From Odontesthes bonariensis (Eukaryota; Chordata; Actinopteri; Atheriniformes; Atherinopsidae), in assembly GCF_027942865.1 (NCBI RefSeq), contig NC_134514.1, positions 560,618 to 624,617 of the forward strand: a stretch of 64,000 bases of DNA. Reading direction: 5' to 3'. The notes under the pieces are model-generated. The model saw only the letters and a list, made by a program, of their open reading frames with translations, did no database searches and was not told the DNA's origin. The translations under genes and the position numbers were made by a program. Below, in pieces: positions 1-12,900 of the stretch (the first letter of the stretch is position 1; every line of letters begins with the position of its first letter).

Positions 1-10
1 TCATCATCAC

Positions 11-45
<35 letters not shown>

Positions 46-704
46 CCATCATCATCACCACCATCATCATCATCATCACCATCTTCATCACCACCATCAT
101 CATCATCATCACCACCATCATCATCATCATCACCATCATCCTCACCATCACCATCTTCATCACCACCATCATCATCATCATCACCATCATCCTCACCATC
201 ACCATCTTCATCATCACCATCATCATCATCACCACCATCACCATCATCATCTTCATCATCATCATCATCACCATCATCTTCACCGCCATCATCGTCATCT
301 TCATCATCATCATCATCATCTTCATCATCATCTTCATCACCACCATCATCACCACCATCATCATCATCTTCATCACCACCATCATCATCTTCACCACCAT
401 CATCATCATCATCTTCATCATTACCATCATCACCATCATCATCATCATCATCATCACCACCATCATCATCATCATCACCATCTTCATCACCACCATCATC
501 ATCATCATCATCATCATCATCACCATCTTCATCTTCATCATCATCACCATCATCTTCACCGCCATCATCATCATCTTCATCATCATCTTCATCACCACCA
601 TCATCATCTTCACCACCATCACCATCACCATCTTCATCACCACCATCATCACCATCATCATCATCACCACCATCACCATCATCATCTTCATCACCATCAC
701 CATC

Positions 705-735
<31 letters not shown>

Positions 736-826
736 CCATCATCATCATCACCACCATCTTCATCACCATCACCATCTTCATCATCATCACCATCACCATC
801 CTCATCCTCATCTTCATCACTGATCA
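1..826. repeat. (TCA)n triplet array with CAC/CTT variants
   Basis: About 826 bp of TCA/CAT triplets interspersed with CAC and CTT variants, running off the left edge. It lies downstream of the dvl3-like exon 1 donor, so it belongs to the first intron of that gene; on the transcript strand it reads as GAT/GGT triplets. No coding exon is seen inside. Confidence 0.95.
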
Positions 827-941
827 GCTGACTCAGGACCGGAACCGGTCCCGCTCTGAGTCTCAGCCGGTTACATAAACACATAACATCCCGGTGAACA
901 AACAAGTAAACAAACAACTCGAGCCCTCGTGAGCGACTCAC

Positions 942-1105
942 CCGAAGTCGGCGTCCACGGACTTGAAGAAGAACTTGAGGTTCGGTTTGTTCAGAACCTG
1001 CTTGAAATCCGCCAGGGTGACGCGCTGCGCGGGCACGCTGAGCCGGACCAGGTACGGGGTGTCCTGGTCCTCCAGGTGGTAGATGACCCGGGTCCCCTCC
1101 GCCAT
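942..1105 (-). CDS. dvl3: Dishevelled (DVL3-like), first coding exon, partial
   Basis: The ATG at 1105-1103 opens a 164-nt exon ending in a GTGAGT donor at 941. It encodes 54 residues plus two bases: [14 protein letters not shown], then [23 protein letters not shown] and DADF, the start of a DIX domain. DIX domains polymerise head to tail and build Wnt signalosomes at the membrane; Dishevelled passes the Frizzled/LRP6 signal to the Axin complex. The spacing between VTLADFK and KFFFKS matches vertebrate DVL3 and lacks the insertion of DVL1, hence the DVL3 preference; the human DVL3 location (3q27) also fits the 3q29 neighbours. PDZ, DEP and the rest of DIX lie beyond the left edge. Axin also has a DIX domain, but at its C-terminus, so it is excluded by the initiator Met. 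Family call is firm, paralogue call moderate. Confidence 0.87.
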
Positions 1106-1400
1106 GCTCGCCCCCGTGCAGGAGCCCGGCGCGGCCCCGGACCTGCGCGAGCCTTCAGCGGGATGCTGAGAGATACAGACACCTGCGCGTGTCCGGGTCC
1201 AGCTGTTCGCCCACGTGACCGCCCGCCCGTCTGTCCCGCTGTGCGTGTGCGCGCAGGTGCCGCGGCTCCCGGCTCGGTTCCGGTCCAGTTGTGTCGGTCC
1301 AGCTGCGGCGTGTCTGATGCTCAGTCACCTCCGCCGTCACCGCCGTCAGAAAGTGCACGGACACTACGTCACTTCCTGGTTATCCCTTCAAAATAAGAGT
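1106..1400 (-). promoter_or_regulatory. CpG-rich promoter/5'UTR of the dvl3-like gene
   Basis: A GC- and CpG-dense stretch directly upstream of the dvl ATG drops abruptly to AT-rich DNA past about 1400. It contains a CACGTG E-box near 1213 and a TACGTCA CRE-like site next to an ETS-like ACTTCC near 1364-1377, both common in vertebrate CpG-island promoters. No TATA box is evident. The start site is not defined. Confidence 0.5.
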
Positions 1401-2964
1401 TAGAGGAGCCCGGACTCAGAGATGCGTCACACGTGCACGAAGTGTGCGTGTAGTGGCCATTTGTCCATAAAAAAAAACAAATTAAACTTAAACAAAATCA
1501 AAAGACCACTGATGCACCATGGGGGATGTGGTTTAACGCAGGCAAAAAGAAGATGAATGTCCAAAAATTAATTCTTGCGTTTTTCTGATGATTTTTTTCC
1601 AAACAATAAAACAAACAAAAGAAGAAAGAAAACCTGCTGCTCTCTCCTTTTTCCCTGGTAACAAACCATCGGTCCACCCCGGTGCATGCTGGGACTCCAG
1701 GTTCCCAGTGTGACCCAATTAGCAAAATATTCTAAAACAAAAAACTAACAAACAATATTAGCAAGAAAAATCTGATCTAAATAAAGCACTGAAATGAATC
1801 AAATAAAGTTACTCATAATTAGCTAATTAAATTTACAGCTAGAACCAAAAAACAAAAACTAACTTTGTAAAAAGCTCCTACAGTGCGCATTGACTCATTT
1901 CAGGTTTCAGAGCCTAAAACTTTCTGACCCTAAACTCCACCTGAACTGCAGAGTTTAGATCAAACCGAATCAAATCTGAAGGATTTTAACTTCCAATAAA
2001 AACAAAGAGCATACATCAACTCAATCTTTTATTGTGAAGGCACATTAATGGTCAAACTTGCAGACATCAAAAGATCTGTTATTGTCCGACTTCCAATTTC
2101 CGGTTTCACCTGCAAGTAAAAGCCGGAAGCGGATTCAAATCCTTTCAAAGTAAAAGTACCCAAACAGAGGAGGTTTTAAACATGACATAAAAAAAACTTT
2201 TTGATGATTTGTTAAAGAAACAATAAATAAATTTGTTTACAAACACGTGGCTCAGTATTAATGATGTTAAGTTTCAGATTATTTCTGATGAACAGAATAA
2301 TTCAAATGAATTATTCTGTTTTATTCATTATTTTTTACTTTAATCTGAAAGTTTAATCAGAAGGGAACAGGAAGTAGAAATCTGAGGTTTCATTCTGACG
2401 AGGCGTTCATGTCTGCTGGGAACTCACAGTTGTTCAGATCAGTGTTTTTTTTGGTTCCAGGTGAGCGAACCAGAGTTCAGACACAAACAGGAGCTTTTCT
2501 GCTGCTGGTGGAGTAAAAACGGCCCCCGGAGGGGCAGGAAGGCCACTCAGGTGAAGGCGTCTGCTGGACCTGAGGGTTCTAAGTCCTGGTCTGCAGCCGG
2601 GTCGGACCAGATGGAGGTAGGGTTCAGTGGAACTCGGTTCTGTTCGGAGGCAATGAACGCAGCGGTTCTCATCTGGACCTGTGAGAAGGTGTCGTCTCTG
2701 ATGAGCAAAGAAAACCTTTTGATTTCAGTTCTTCTGTCAATCACTTGGACAAAAATAGCATTTTCTTTTTCTTTTGATTCAACCACAGGTCCTGGTCCTG
2801 GGATCAGTCTGGTTCAGGCACACGGCAAAAAAGCCATTAACTGTGGTGGTAATAAGTCAGCTCTCAGCTAATCAGATCGCAGCTCTGAAACAGCTGAAGC
2901 AATAGCAGCTCGGAGGATTCTGCAGGAGGAACATCAACAAAGATGTCCGAGATGTGAAGACACG
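1401..2964. other. Intergenic DNA, possible distal poly(A) site of rnpepl1
   Basis: AT-rich DNA with no supported exon. On the minus strand an AATAAA lies at 2033-2028, about 2 kb past the rnpepl1 stop, and could end a long 3'UTR; no closer minus-strand AATAAA was found between 3945 and 4083. Short open frames at 1498-1725 and 2461-2871 resemble no family I know. Confidence 0.35.
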
Positions 2965-3944
2965 GTCACATGACACATGACACGGTCACATGACACATGA
3001 CACGGTCACATGACACATGACACGGTCACATGACACATGACACGGTCACATGACACGATCACATGCCATGGTCACATGACACATGCCACAGTCACATGCC
3101 ACGATCACATGGTCACATGACACGGTCACATGACACGATCACATGCCACGGTCACATGACACATGCCACGTCACATGCCACGGTCACATGACACATGCCA
3201 CGGTCACATGCCACGGTCACATGCCACGGTCACATGACACATGCCACGGTCACATACCACGGTCACATGACACATGCCACAGTCACATGCCACGGTCACA
3301 TGCCACGGTCACATGACACATGCCACGGTCACATGCCACGGTCACATGCCACGGTCACATGACACATGCCACGGTCACATGCCACGGTCACATGCCACGG
3401 TCACATGACACATGCCACGGTCACATGCCACGGTCACATGCCACGGTCACATGCCATGGTCACATGACACATGCCACAGTCACATGCCACGATCACATGA
3501 CACATGACACGATCACATGCCACGGTCACATGCCACGGTCACATGACACATGCGACGGTCACATGACACATGCCACGGTCACATGCCACGGTCACATGAC
3601 ACATGCCACAGTCACATGCCACGATCACATGACACGACACGGTCACATGACACGGTCACATGACACATGCCACAGTCACATGCCACGATCACATGACACG
3701 ACACGGTCACATGACACGGTCACATGACACATGCGACGGTCACATGACACATGCCACGGTCACATGCCACGGTCACATGACACATGCCACGGTCACATGC
3801 CACGGTCACATGACACATGCCACAGTCACATGCCACGATCACATGACACGACACGGTCACATGACACGGTCACATGACACGGTCACATGACACGGTCACA
3901 TGACACGATCACATGCCACGGTCACATGCCACGGTCACATGACA
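2965..3944. repeat. Tandem array of GGTCACATGACAC / GGTCACATGCCAC units
   Basis: About 980 bp of 13-bp GGTCACATGCCAC blocks alternating with 10-bp ACACATGCCA-type blocks. Every unit carries CACATG, and many carry the palindrome GTCACATGAC, an M-box-like E-box. The array begins about 140 bp past the rnpepl1 stop, so it may lie in that gene's 3'UTR. The open frames across it (3320-3890) are repeat artefacts. Confidence 0.93.
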
Positions 3945-4082
3945 GCTGAATAAACACTCAGCGGCGTGAGGAGGATCCACCGTTAGCCACACCCCCGGTG
4001 AGGGCCGCAGTTTGAGTCACATTCTGTGGAGCTTCCTGTCCGTGTTAAACTAAGCTGTCACTCATCAGCCAATCACAGCGGG

Positions 4083-6873
4083 TCACGCTGAGACGTTGAC
4101 GTCCCGCAGAGCAATGGTGGTAGCTGTCCCAGCAGCGGTGGAGGTGGTTGCCGTGGCAGCAGGCAGCTGCTGTGGGGGGGTGGAGGGGGAGGGGGGAATG
4201 ACGGATGGGACCAGGTTGTTTTGATTGGTCGGCGCCGCTGCGGTCTGGAACAGGATCTGCTGCAACGTACGTCTCAGGTTCGGGTGCAGGCGGCGCTGCG
4301 TCTGGTAGAAGATCTCTACGGCAACGCACTTCATCACCCCGGCAACCAGGTCCTCGTACAGCGGCACCGTGTACATCCTGGATGTCTACAGAGAGGAGAA
4401 TGTTAGCTCAGGTGTGTGTACAGGTGTGACGCACAGGTGTGTGTACAGGTGTGTGTACAGGTGTGTGTACAGGTGTGTGTACAGGTGTGACGCACAGGTG
4501 TGTGTACAGGTGTGTGTACAGGTGTGTGTACAGGTGTGACGCACAGGTGTGTGTACAGGTGTGTGTACAGGTGTGACGCACAGGTGTGTGTACAGGTGTG
4601 TGTACAGGTGTGTGTACAGGTGTGTGTCACCTGAGGTGAGGTCTCACGTGTTCTTACGTGTTTGTGCAGAAAGGCTCGGACTCGCGGCAGGTCGGGGTAG
4701 AACGCGTTCCTCACCACCATTTGCAGCCAGCGGATCTGGACTTCAGCATTCAGACCGTCGAACAGGGACGAGTAGCAGCCGGACAGACTGGCCATCACAT
4801 CTGGGACAGACAGACGATCACTGATCAATAACCTCTGATCAGGCTGCTACAGCAGCACAGGATCAATACACCCCTTTATCTAACAATAACCATCGTGGTA
4901 GCTTCGTGGTAGCATTGTGGTAGTATGGTGGTAGCATTGTGGTAGTATGGTGGTAGCATTGTGGTAGTATCGTGGTAGCATTGGGGTAGCATCGTGGTAG
5001 CATTGTGGTAGTATCGTGGTAGCATTGGGGTAGCTTCGTGGTCGGATCGTGGAAGTATCGTGGTAGCATCGTGGTAGCATTGTGGTAGCATCGTGGTAGC
5101 ATCATGGTAGCTTCGTGGTCGGATCGTGGTAGCATTGGGGTAGCATCGTGGTAGCATTGGGGTAGCATTGTGGTAGTATCGTGGTAGCATTGGGGTAGCT
5201 TCGTGGTCGGATCGTGGTAGTATCGTGGTAGTATCGTGGTAGCATTGGGGTAGCATCGTGGTAGCATCGTGGTAGCTTCGTGGTAGTATGGTGGTAGCAT
5301 CGTGGTAGTATGGTGGTAGTATGGTGGTAGCATTGTGGTAGCATCGTGGTAGCATCGTGGTAGCTTCGTGGTAGCATTGTGGTAGTATGGTGGTAGCATC
5401 GTGGTAGCATCGTGGTAGCATTGCGGTAGTATGGTGGTAGCATCGTGGTAGCATTGTGGTAGTATGGTGGTAGCATTGTGGTAGCATCGTGGTAGCATCG
5501 TGGTAGCTTCGTGGTAGCATTGTGGTAGCATCGTGGTAGCATCGTGGTAGCATCGTGGTAGCATCGTGGTAGCATTGTGGTAGCATTGTATCGTGGTAGC
5601 ATCGTGGTAGCATCGTGGTAGTATGGTGGTAGCATCGTGGTAGCATCGTGGTAGCATTGTGGTCGTATCGTGGTAGCATCGTGGTAGCATCGTGGTAGCA
5701 TCGTGGTAGTATCGTGGTAGCATCGGGGTAGCATCGTGGTAGTATCGTGGTAGCATCGTGGTAGCATCGTGGTAGCATTGTATTGTAGTAGCATTGTGGT
5801 AGTATCGTGGTAGCATCGTGGTAGTATCGTGGTAGTATTGTATTGTAGTAGCATCGTGGTAGTATCGTGGTAGCATCGTGGTAGCATTGTGGTAGCATCG
5901 TGGTAGTATCGTGGTAGCATCGTGGTAGCATTGTGGTAGCATCGTGGTAGCATCGTGGTAGTATTGTATTGTAGTAGCATTGTGGTAGTATCGTGGTAGC
6001 ATCGTGGTAGCATTGTGGTAGCATCGTGGTAGTATCGTGGTAGCATCGTGGTAGTATTGTATTGTGGTAGCATCGTGGTAGCATCGTGGTAGTATCGTGG
6101 TAGCATCGTGGTAGTATTGTGGTAGCATTGTGGTAGCATTGTGGTAGTATCGTGGTAGCATAGTGGTAGCATTGTGGTAGCATTGTGGTAGCATTGTGGT
6201 AGCATTGTGGTAGCATCGTGGTAGCATCGTGGTAGTATTGTATTGTGGTAGCATCGTGGTAGTATCGTGGTAGCATAGTGGTAGCATCGTGGTAGCATCG
6301 TGGTAGCATCGTGGTAGTATTGTATTGTGGTAGCATCGTGGTAGTATCGTGGTAGCATAGTGGTAGCATTGTGGTAGCATTGGCCTGAAATGTACCGTGT
6401 GGTAGCGTTAGCCTGAAACGTACCGTGTGGCAGCGGCGACAGGTCCAGCATGCGGTCCAGGAACAGGACCACCTGGAAGGAGCTCCAGGCCGACAGGTCG
6501 TAGGTGGCGAGCGCCTGCAGGTCGGGGGGGCGGGCGCTCCTCCACAGGTCGCACAGGTCCTGGACCCGCCCGGTCAGAGAGCCCCCTGCTGACAGGTCCG
6601 GCTCAAACGGGGGCGGCCCGCAGCCGCTCAGCCAGCGCTCGAACTCCAGACCTGAGGCGCCACACAGGAAGTGATGTCACTCAGGGGGAGGGGCCACAGG
6701 AAGTGATGTCACTCAGGGGGAGGGGCCACAGACTGGATGACACTCACCTTCTCTCTGAGCGACGGCGGCGTCCTGCAGCTCTGGGAAGTAACGCAGGAAG
6801 TAGTCGATGAGGTCCTGAGCCACCACGCTCTGAAACTTAAACTCTGAGATGTAGTCCTGCGCACGTACACATG

Positions 6874-6958
<85 letters not shown>

Positions 6959-9900
6959 CTGTCTCAGTGTCTACAGGCAGAGGAGGAACATTAACTTGCA
7001 TATCAGTCAGAATAACAGGTGTACAGGTGTGTGTGAGCCCAGATGTTCAGGTGTGTGTGAGCCCAGATGTTCAGGTGTGCTGACCCTGAGGAAGCGGTCG
7101 AAGCGCCTCACGTCTCCGCTGAGGTCTGACAGGTACGACACGAAGCAGAAGCCTTTCTCGTAGGTGAACAGGTTCATCAGAGTGCTGGGGTTCACACCTG
7201 GAGGGGGGGGGGGCAGGATTAGTCACACCTGTGCAGGTGCAGGTGGAGGCCACACCTGTGCAGGTGCAGGTCACAACTGTGTAGGTGCAGGTCACACCTG
7301 TGCAGGTGCAGGCCCCACCTGTGCAGGTGCAGGCCACACCTGTGGGCATGTGTGCTCATACCTGCTTCAAACTTGACCTGCAGCTTGCTCACAGGGTTGT
7401 TGTCTCCCAGCAGACGCAGCTGCCGGTGCAGGGCGTCCAGCCGGACCACGGTTTCCAGGCAGGTGAACGCCTCACCTGCAGACAGGGGGAGGGGCACCGT
7501 TACTGCGGCGACCACAGGGGGAGGGGCAACGTTACTGCGGCGACCACAGGGGGAGGGGCACCGTTACTGCGGCGACCACAGAGGGAGGGGCAACGTTACT
7601 GCGGCGACCACATCGGGAGGGGCAACGTTACTGCGGCGACCACAGGGGGAGGGGCAACGTTACTGCGGCGACCACAGGGGGAGGGGCAACGTTACTGCGG
7701 CGACCACAGGGGGAGGGGCAACGTTACTACGGCGACCACAGAGGGAGGGGCAACGTTACTGCGGCGACCACAGGGGGAGGGGCAACGTTACTGCGGCGAC
7801 CACAGGGGGAGGGGCAACGTTACTGCGGCCACAGCTGCGTGGGCAGCGCTGCCACCAGGCGTGCTCACCGTACGCCTCGGTGGTGATCCTCCGCTGGGCG
7901 TAGGTGGCGAGGCCCTCGCTCAGCCACATCTCCTCCCAGGTGGCGTTGGTGACGGCGTTGCCGAACCAGCCGTGCGCGATCTCGTGGATTACGTCGATCA
8001 GCAGGAACTCGCTGCTCTCCAGGATGGAGGCGATGATGAAGGTGAGACACGGGTTCTCCATGGCAACAATGGGGAAGGAGGGGGGGAGGAAGATGATGTC
8101 ACACCTGAGGAGGGGGAAGGGGCGGAGTCAGTGCTGTAGGGGCGGAGTCAGTGCTGATCCTGGACCTTTTAAATAAAGCTTAATAAAGGCTCACCTGCCC
8201 CACAGGTACGGGCCGAACAGGTCCTCGGCCACGCCAAGCCAGCGCTCCACGCTGCCGCCCAGCTTCTTCACCGCACAGGACAGCAGACATGGCTCCGCCC
8301 ACACGCGACTTCTGCACAGGGATTGGACGAAGACACAGATCTGAATCTGAGGGGTTTTTCTGACATTAAACCATTTTTCAGGTGAAACCGTTTCAGGTGC
8401 TGCATGGGGGGGATGTGGGCGGAGCCTGAGCCCTAACGAGGAGCCGCTCAGGTCCGTCCGGGTAAGACTGACCGACCTCGGGCCGACGTCCACGTGCTGT
8501 AGCTCCCCGGCGACCAGCGCCACCAGGTAGGACGGGACGGGAAAGTCCATGGAGAACTGGAAGAGCCGATCCTGTTTGGAGTAGGAGCTCCGAGACGCGC
8601 TCATCAGAACCGTCACGCCGTCTGGGACCTGAAGACGAGGAGAGAACATATGGAGGGTTAGACTTTCAGCAGATCTTTAAACAACATTTTTGGATGATTT
8701 TCTCAGATTTTACACCGACCTTTTGGGTTAGGGTTAGGGTTAGGGTAAGGGGAGGGGTTAGGGTCAGAGGTCAGGACTCAGCCGTAGGGGGTCAGAGGTC
8801 AGGACTCACCCGTACGGTGGCCGTGTACGTGCTCTTCACGGCAGGTGTGTCGAAGCAGGGGAAGAAGGAGCGGTTGCACACCGAGTGTCCCTGGGTGAAG
8901 ACCAGCGGACGAGTCTGACCGCAGGTCAGCTCCGAGTCCAGCCACCAGATCTGAGGACACAAAAACAACATCAGATCAAACTCAGTTTAAATCCAAAAAC
9001 AAACCAGTCCAAAACCCAAGTCTAAAACCAGTCCAAAACCAAGTCTAAAACCAGTCCAAAACCAAGTCTAAAACCAGTCCAAACCAGTCTAAAACCAGCC
9101 CAAAACCAAGTCTAAAACCAGTCCAAACCAGTCTAAAACCAGCCCAAAACCAAGTCTAAAACCAGTCCAAACCAGTCTAAAACCAAGTCCAAAACCAAGT
9201 CTACATTCAGTCCAAAACCAAGTCTAAAACCAAGCCCAAAACCAACCCAAAACCAAGTCTAAAACCAAGTCTAAAACCAGTCCAAAACCAAGTCTAAAAC
9301 CAGCCCAAAACCAAGTCTAAAACCAGCCCAAAACCAAGTCTAAAACCAGCCCAAAACCAAGTCTAAAACCAGTCCAAAACCAAGTCTAAAACCAGCCCAA
9401 AACCAAGTCTAAAACCAGCCCAAAACCAAGTCTAAAACCAGCCCAAAACCAAGTCTAAAACCAGCCCAAAACCAAGTCTAAAACCAGCCCAAACCCAAGT
9501 CTAAAACCAGCCCAAACCCAAGTCTAAAACCAGTCCAAAACCAAGTCTAAAACCAGTCCAAACCAGTCTAAAACCAGCCCAAAACCAAATCTAAAACCAG
9601 TCCAAACCAGTCTAAAACCAAGTCCAAAACCAAGTCTAAAACCAGTCCAAAACCAAGTCTATATTCAGTCCAAAACCAAGTCTACATTCAGTCCAAAACC
9701 AAGTCTACATTCAGTCCAAAACCAAGTCTAAAACCAGCCCAAAACCAACCCAAAACCAAGTCTAAAACCAAGTCCAAAACCAAGTCTAAAACCAGTCCAA
9801 AACCAAGTCTATATTCAGTCCAAAACCAAGTCTACATTCAGTCCAAAACCAAGTCTACATTCAGTCCAAAACCAAGTCTAAAACCAGTCTAAAACCAGTC

Positions 9901-12900
9901 CAAAACCAAGTCTAAAACCAGCCCAAAACCAAGTCTAAAACCAGCCCAAAACCAAGTCTAAAACCAGCCCAAAACCAAGTCTAAAACCAGCCCAAAACCA
10001 AGTCTAAAACCAAGTCTAAAATCAAGTCTAAAACCAGCCCAAAACCAAGTCTAAAACCAGCCCAAAACCAAGTCTAAAACCAGTCCAAACCAGTCTAAAA
10101 CCAACCCAAAACCAAGTCTAAAACCAAGTCTAAAACCAAGTCTAAAACCAGTCCAAAACCAAGTCTAAAACCAGTCCAAAACCAAGTCTAAAACCAGTCC
10201 AAACCAGTCTAAAACCAGCCCAAAACCAAGTCTAAAACCAGTCCAAACCAGTCTAAAACCAGCCCAAAACCAAGTCTAAAACCAGTCCAAACCAGTCTAA
10301 AACCAAGTCCAAAACCAAGTCTACATTCAGTCCAAAACCAAGTCTAAAACCAGCCCAAAACCAACCCAAAACCAAGTCTAAAACCAAGTCTAAAACCAGT
10401 CCAAAACCAAGTCTAAAACCAGCCCAAAACCAAGTCTAAAACCAGCCCAAAACCAAGTCTAAAACCAGCCCAAAACCAAGTCTAAAACCAGCCCAAACCC
10501 AAGTCTAAAACCAGCCCAAAACCAAGTCTAAAACCAGCCCAAAACCAAGTCTAAAACCAGCCCAAACCCAAGTCTAAAACCAGTCCAAAACCAAGTCTAA
10601 AACCAGTCCAAACCAGTCTAAAACCAGCCCAAACCCAAATCTAAAACCAGTCCAAACCAGTCTAAAACCAAGTCCAAAACCAAGTCTAAAACCAGTCCAA
10701 AACCAAGTCTATATTCAGTCCAAAACCAAGTCTACATTCAGTCCAAAACCAAGTCTACATTCAGTCCAAAACCAAGTCTAAAACCAGCCCAAAACCAACC
10801 CAAAACCAAGTCTAAAACCAAGTCTAAAACCAGTCCAAAACCAAGTCTAAAACCAGCCCAAAACCAAGTCTAAAACCAGCCCAAAACCAAGTCTAAAACC
10901 AGCCCAAAACCAAGTCTGAAACCAGCCCAAAACCAAGTCTAAAACCAAGTCTAAAATCAAGTCTAAAACCAGCCCAAAACCAAGTCTAAAACCAGCCCAA
11001 AACCAAGTCTAAAACCAGTCCAAACCAGTCTAAAACCAACCCAAAACCAAGTCTAAAACCAAGTCTAAAACCAGTCCAAAACCAAGTCTAAAACCAGCCC
11101 AAAACCAAGTCTAAAACCAGCCCAAAACCAAGTCTAAAACCAGCCCAAAACCAAGTCTAAAACCAAGTCTAAAATCAAGTCTAAAACCAGCCCAAAACCA
11201 AGTCTAAAACCAGCCCAAAACCAAGTCTAAAACCAGCCCAAAACCAAGTCTAAAACCAGCCCAAACCAGTCTAAAACCAGCCCAAAACCAAGTCTAAAAC
11301 CAGTCCAAACCAGTCTAAAACCAGCCCAAAACCAAGTCTAAAACCAGTCCAAACCAGTCTAAAACCAGCCCAAAACCAAGTCTAAAACCAGTCCAAACCA
11401 GTCTAAAACCAGCCCAAAACCAAATCTAAAACCAGCCCAAAACCAAGTCTAAAACCAGCCCAAAACCAAGTCTAAAACCAGCCCAAAACCAAGTCTAAAA
11501 CCAGCCCAAACCCAAGTCTAAAACCAGTCCAAAACCAAGTCTAAAACCAGTCCAAAACCAAGTCTAAAACCAGCCCAAAACCAAGTCTAAAACCAGTCCA
11601 AAACCAAGTCTAAAACCAGTCCAAACCAGTCTAAAACCAGCCCAAAACCAAATCTAAAACCAGTCCAAACCAGTCTAAAACCAAGTCCAAAACCAAGTCT
11701 AAAACCAGTCCAAAACCAAGTCTATATTCAGTCCAAAACCAAGTCTACATTCAGTCCAAAACCAAGTCTACATTCAGTCCAAAACCAAGTCTAAAACCAG
11801 CCCAAAACCAACCCAAAACCAAGTCTAAAACCAAGTCTAAAACCAGTCCAAAACCAAGTCTAAAACCAGCCCAAAACCAAGTCTAAAACCAGCCCAAAAC
11901 CAAGTCTAAAACCAGCCCAAAACCAAGTCTAAAACCAGCCCAAAACCAAGTCTAAAACCAAGTCTAAAATCAAGTCTAAAACCAGCCCAAAACCAAGTCT
12001 AAAACCAGCCCAAAACCAAGTCTAAAACCAGTCCAAACCAGTCTAAAACCAACCCAAAACCAAGTCTAAAACCAAGTCTAAAACCAGTCCAAAACCAAGT
12101 CTAAAACCAGCCCAAAACCAAGTCTAAAACCAGCCCAAAACCAAGTCTAAAACCAGCCCAAAACCAAGTCTAAAACCAAGTCTAAAATCAAGTCTAAAAC
12201 CAGCCCAAAACCAAGTCTAAAACCAGCCCAAAACCAAGTCTAAAACCAGCCCAAAACCAAGTCTAAAACCAGCCCAAACCAGTCTAAAACCAGCCCAAAA
12301 CCAAGTCTAAAACCAGTCCAAACCAGTCTAAAACCAGCCCAAAACCAAGTCTAAAACCAGTCCAAACCAGTCTAAAACCAGCCCAAAACCAAGTCTAAAA
12401 CCAGTCCAAACCAGTCTAAAACCAAGTCCAAAACCAAGTCCAAAACCAAGTCCAAAACCAAGTCTACATTCAGTCCAAAACCAAGTCTAAAACCAGCCCA
12501 AAACCAACCCAAAACCAAGTCTAAAACCAGTCCAAAACCAAGTCTAAAACCAGCCCAAAACCAAGTCTAAAACCAGCCCAAAACCAAGTCTAAAACCAGC
12601 CCAAACCCAAGTCTAAAACCAGTCCAAAACCAAGTCTAAAACCAGTCCAAACCAGTCTAAAACCAGCCCAAAACCAAATCTAAAACCAGCCCAAACCAGT
12701 CTAAAACCAAGTCCAAAACCAAGTCTAAAACCAGTCCAAAACCAAGTCTACATTCAGTCCAAAACCAAGTCTACATTCAGTCCAAAACCAAGTCTACATT
12801 CAGTCCAAAACCAAGTCTAAAACCAGCCCAAAACCAACCCAAAACCAAGTCTAAAACCAAGTCTAAAACCAGTCCAAAACCAAGTCTAAAACCAGCCCAA

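Noticed and set aside
3320..3890. His-rich frame (HGHMTHATVTCHGHM), possible metal-binding protein
   Set aside because: Product of the CACATG array; no start or splice context and no conserved flanks.
4863..6472. 456-505 aa frames with [11 protein letters not shown] repeats
   Set aside because: 11-bp minisatellite in an rnpepl1 intron; flanking exons join in phase when it is removed.
6709..7083. Cys-Val and His-Thr repeat frames
   Set aside because: (AC)n microsatellite translated in several frames; real content is the rnpepl1 exon 6748-6856.
8726..8766. Telomere
   Set aside because: Only a few GGGTTA units, inside an intron between rnpepl1 exons.
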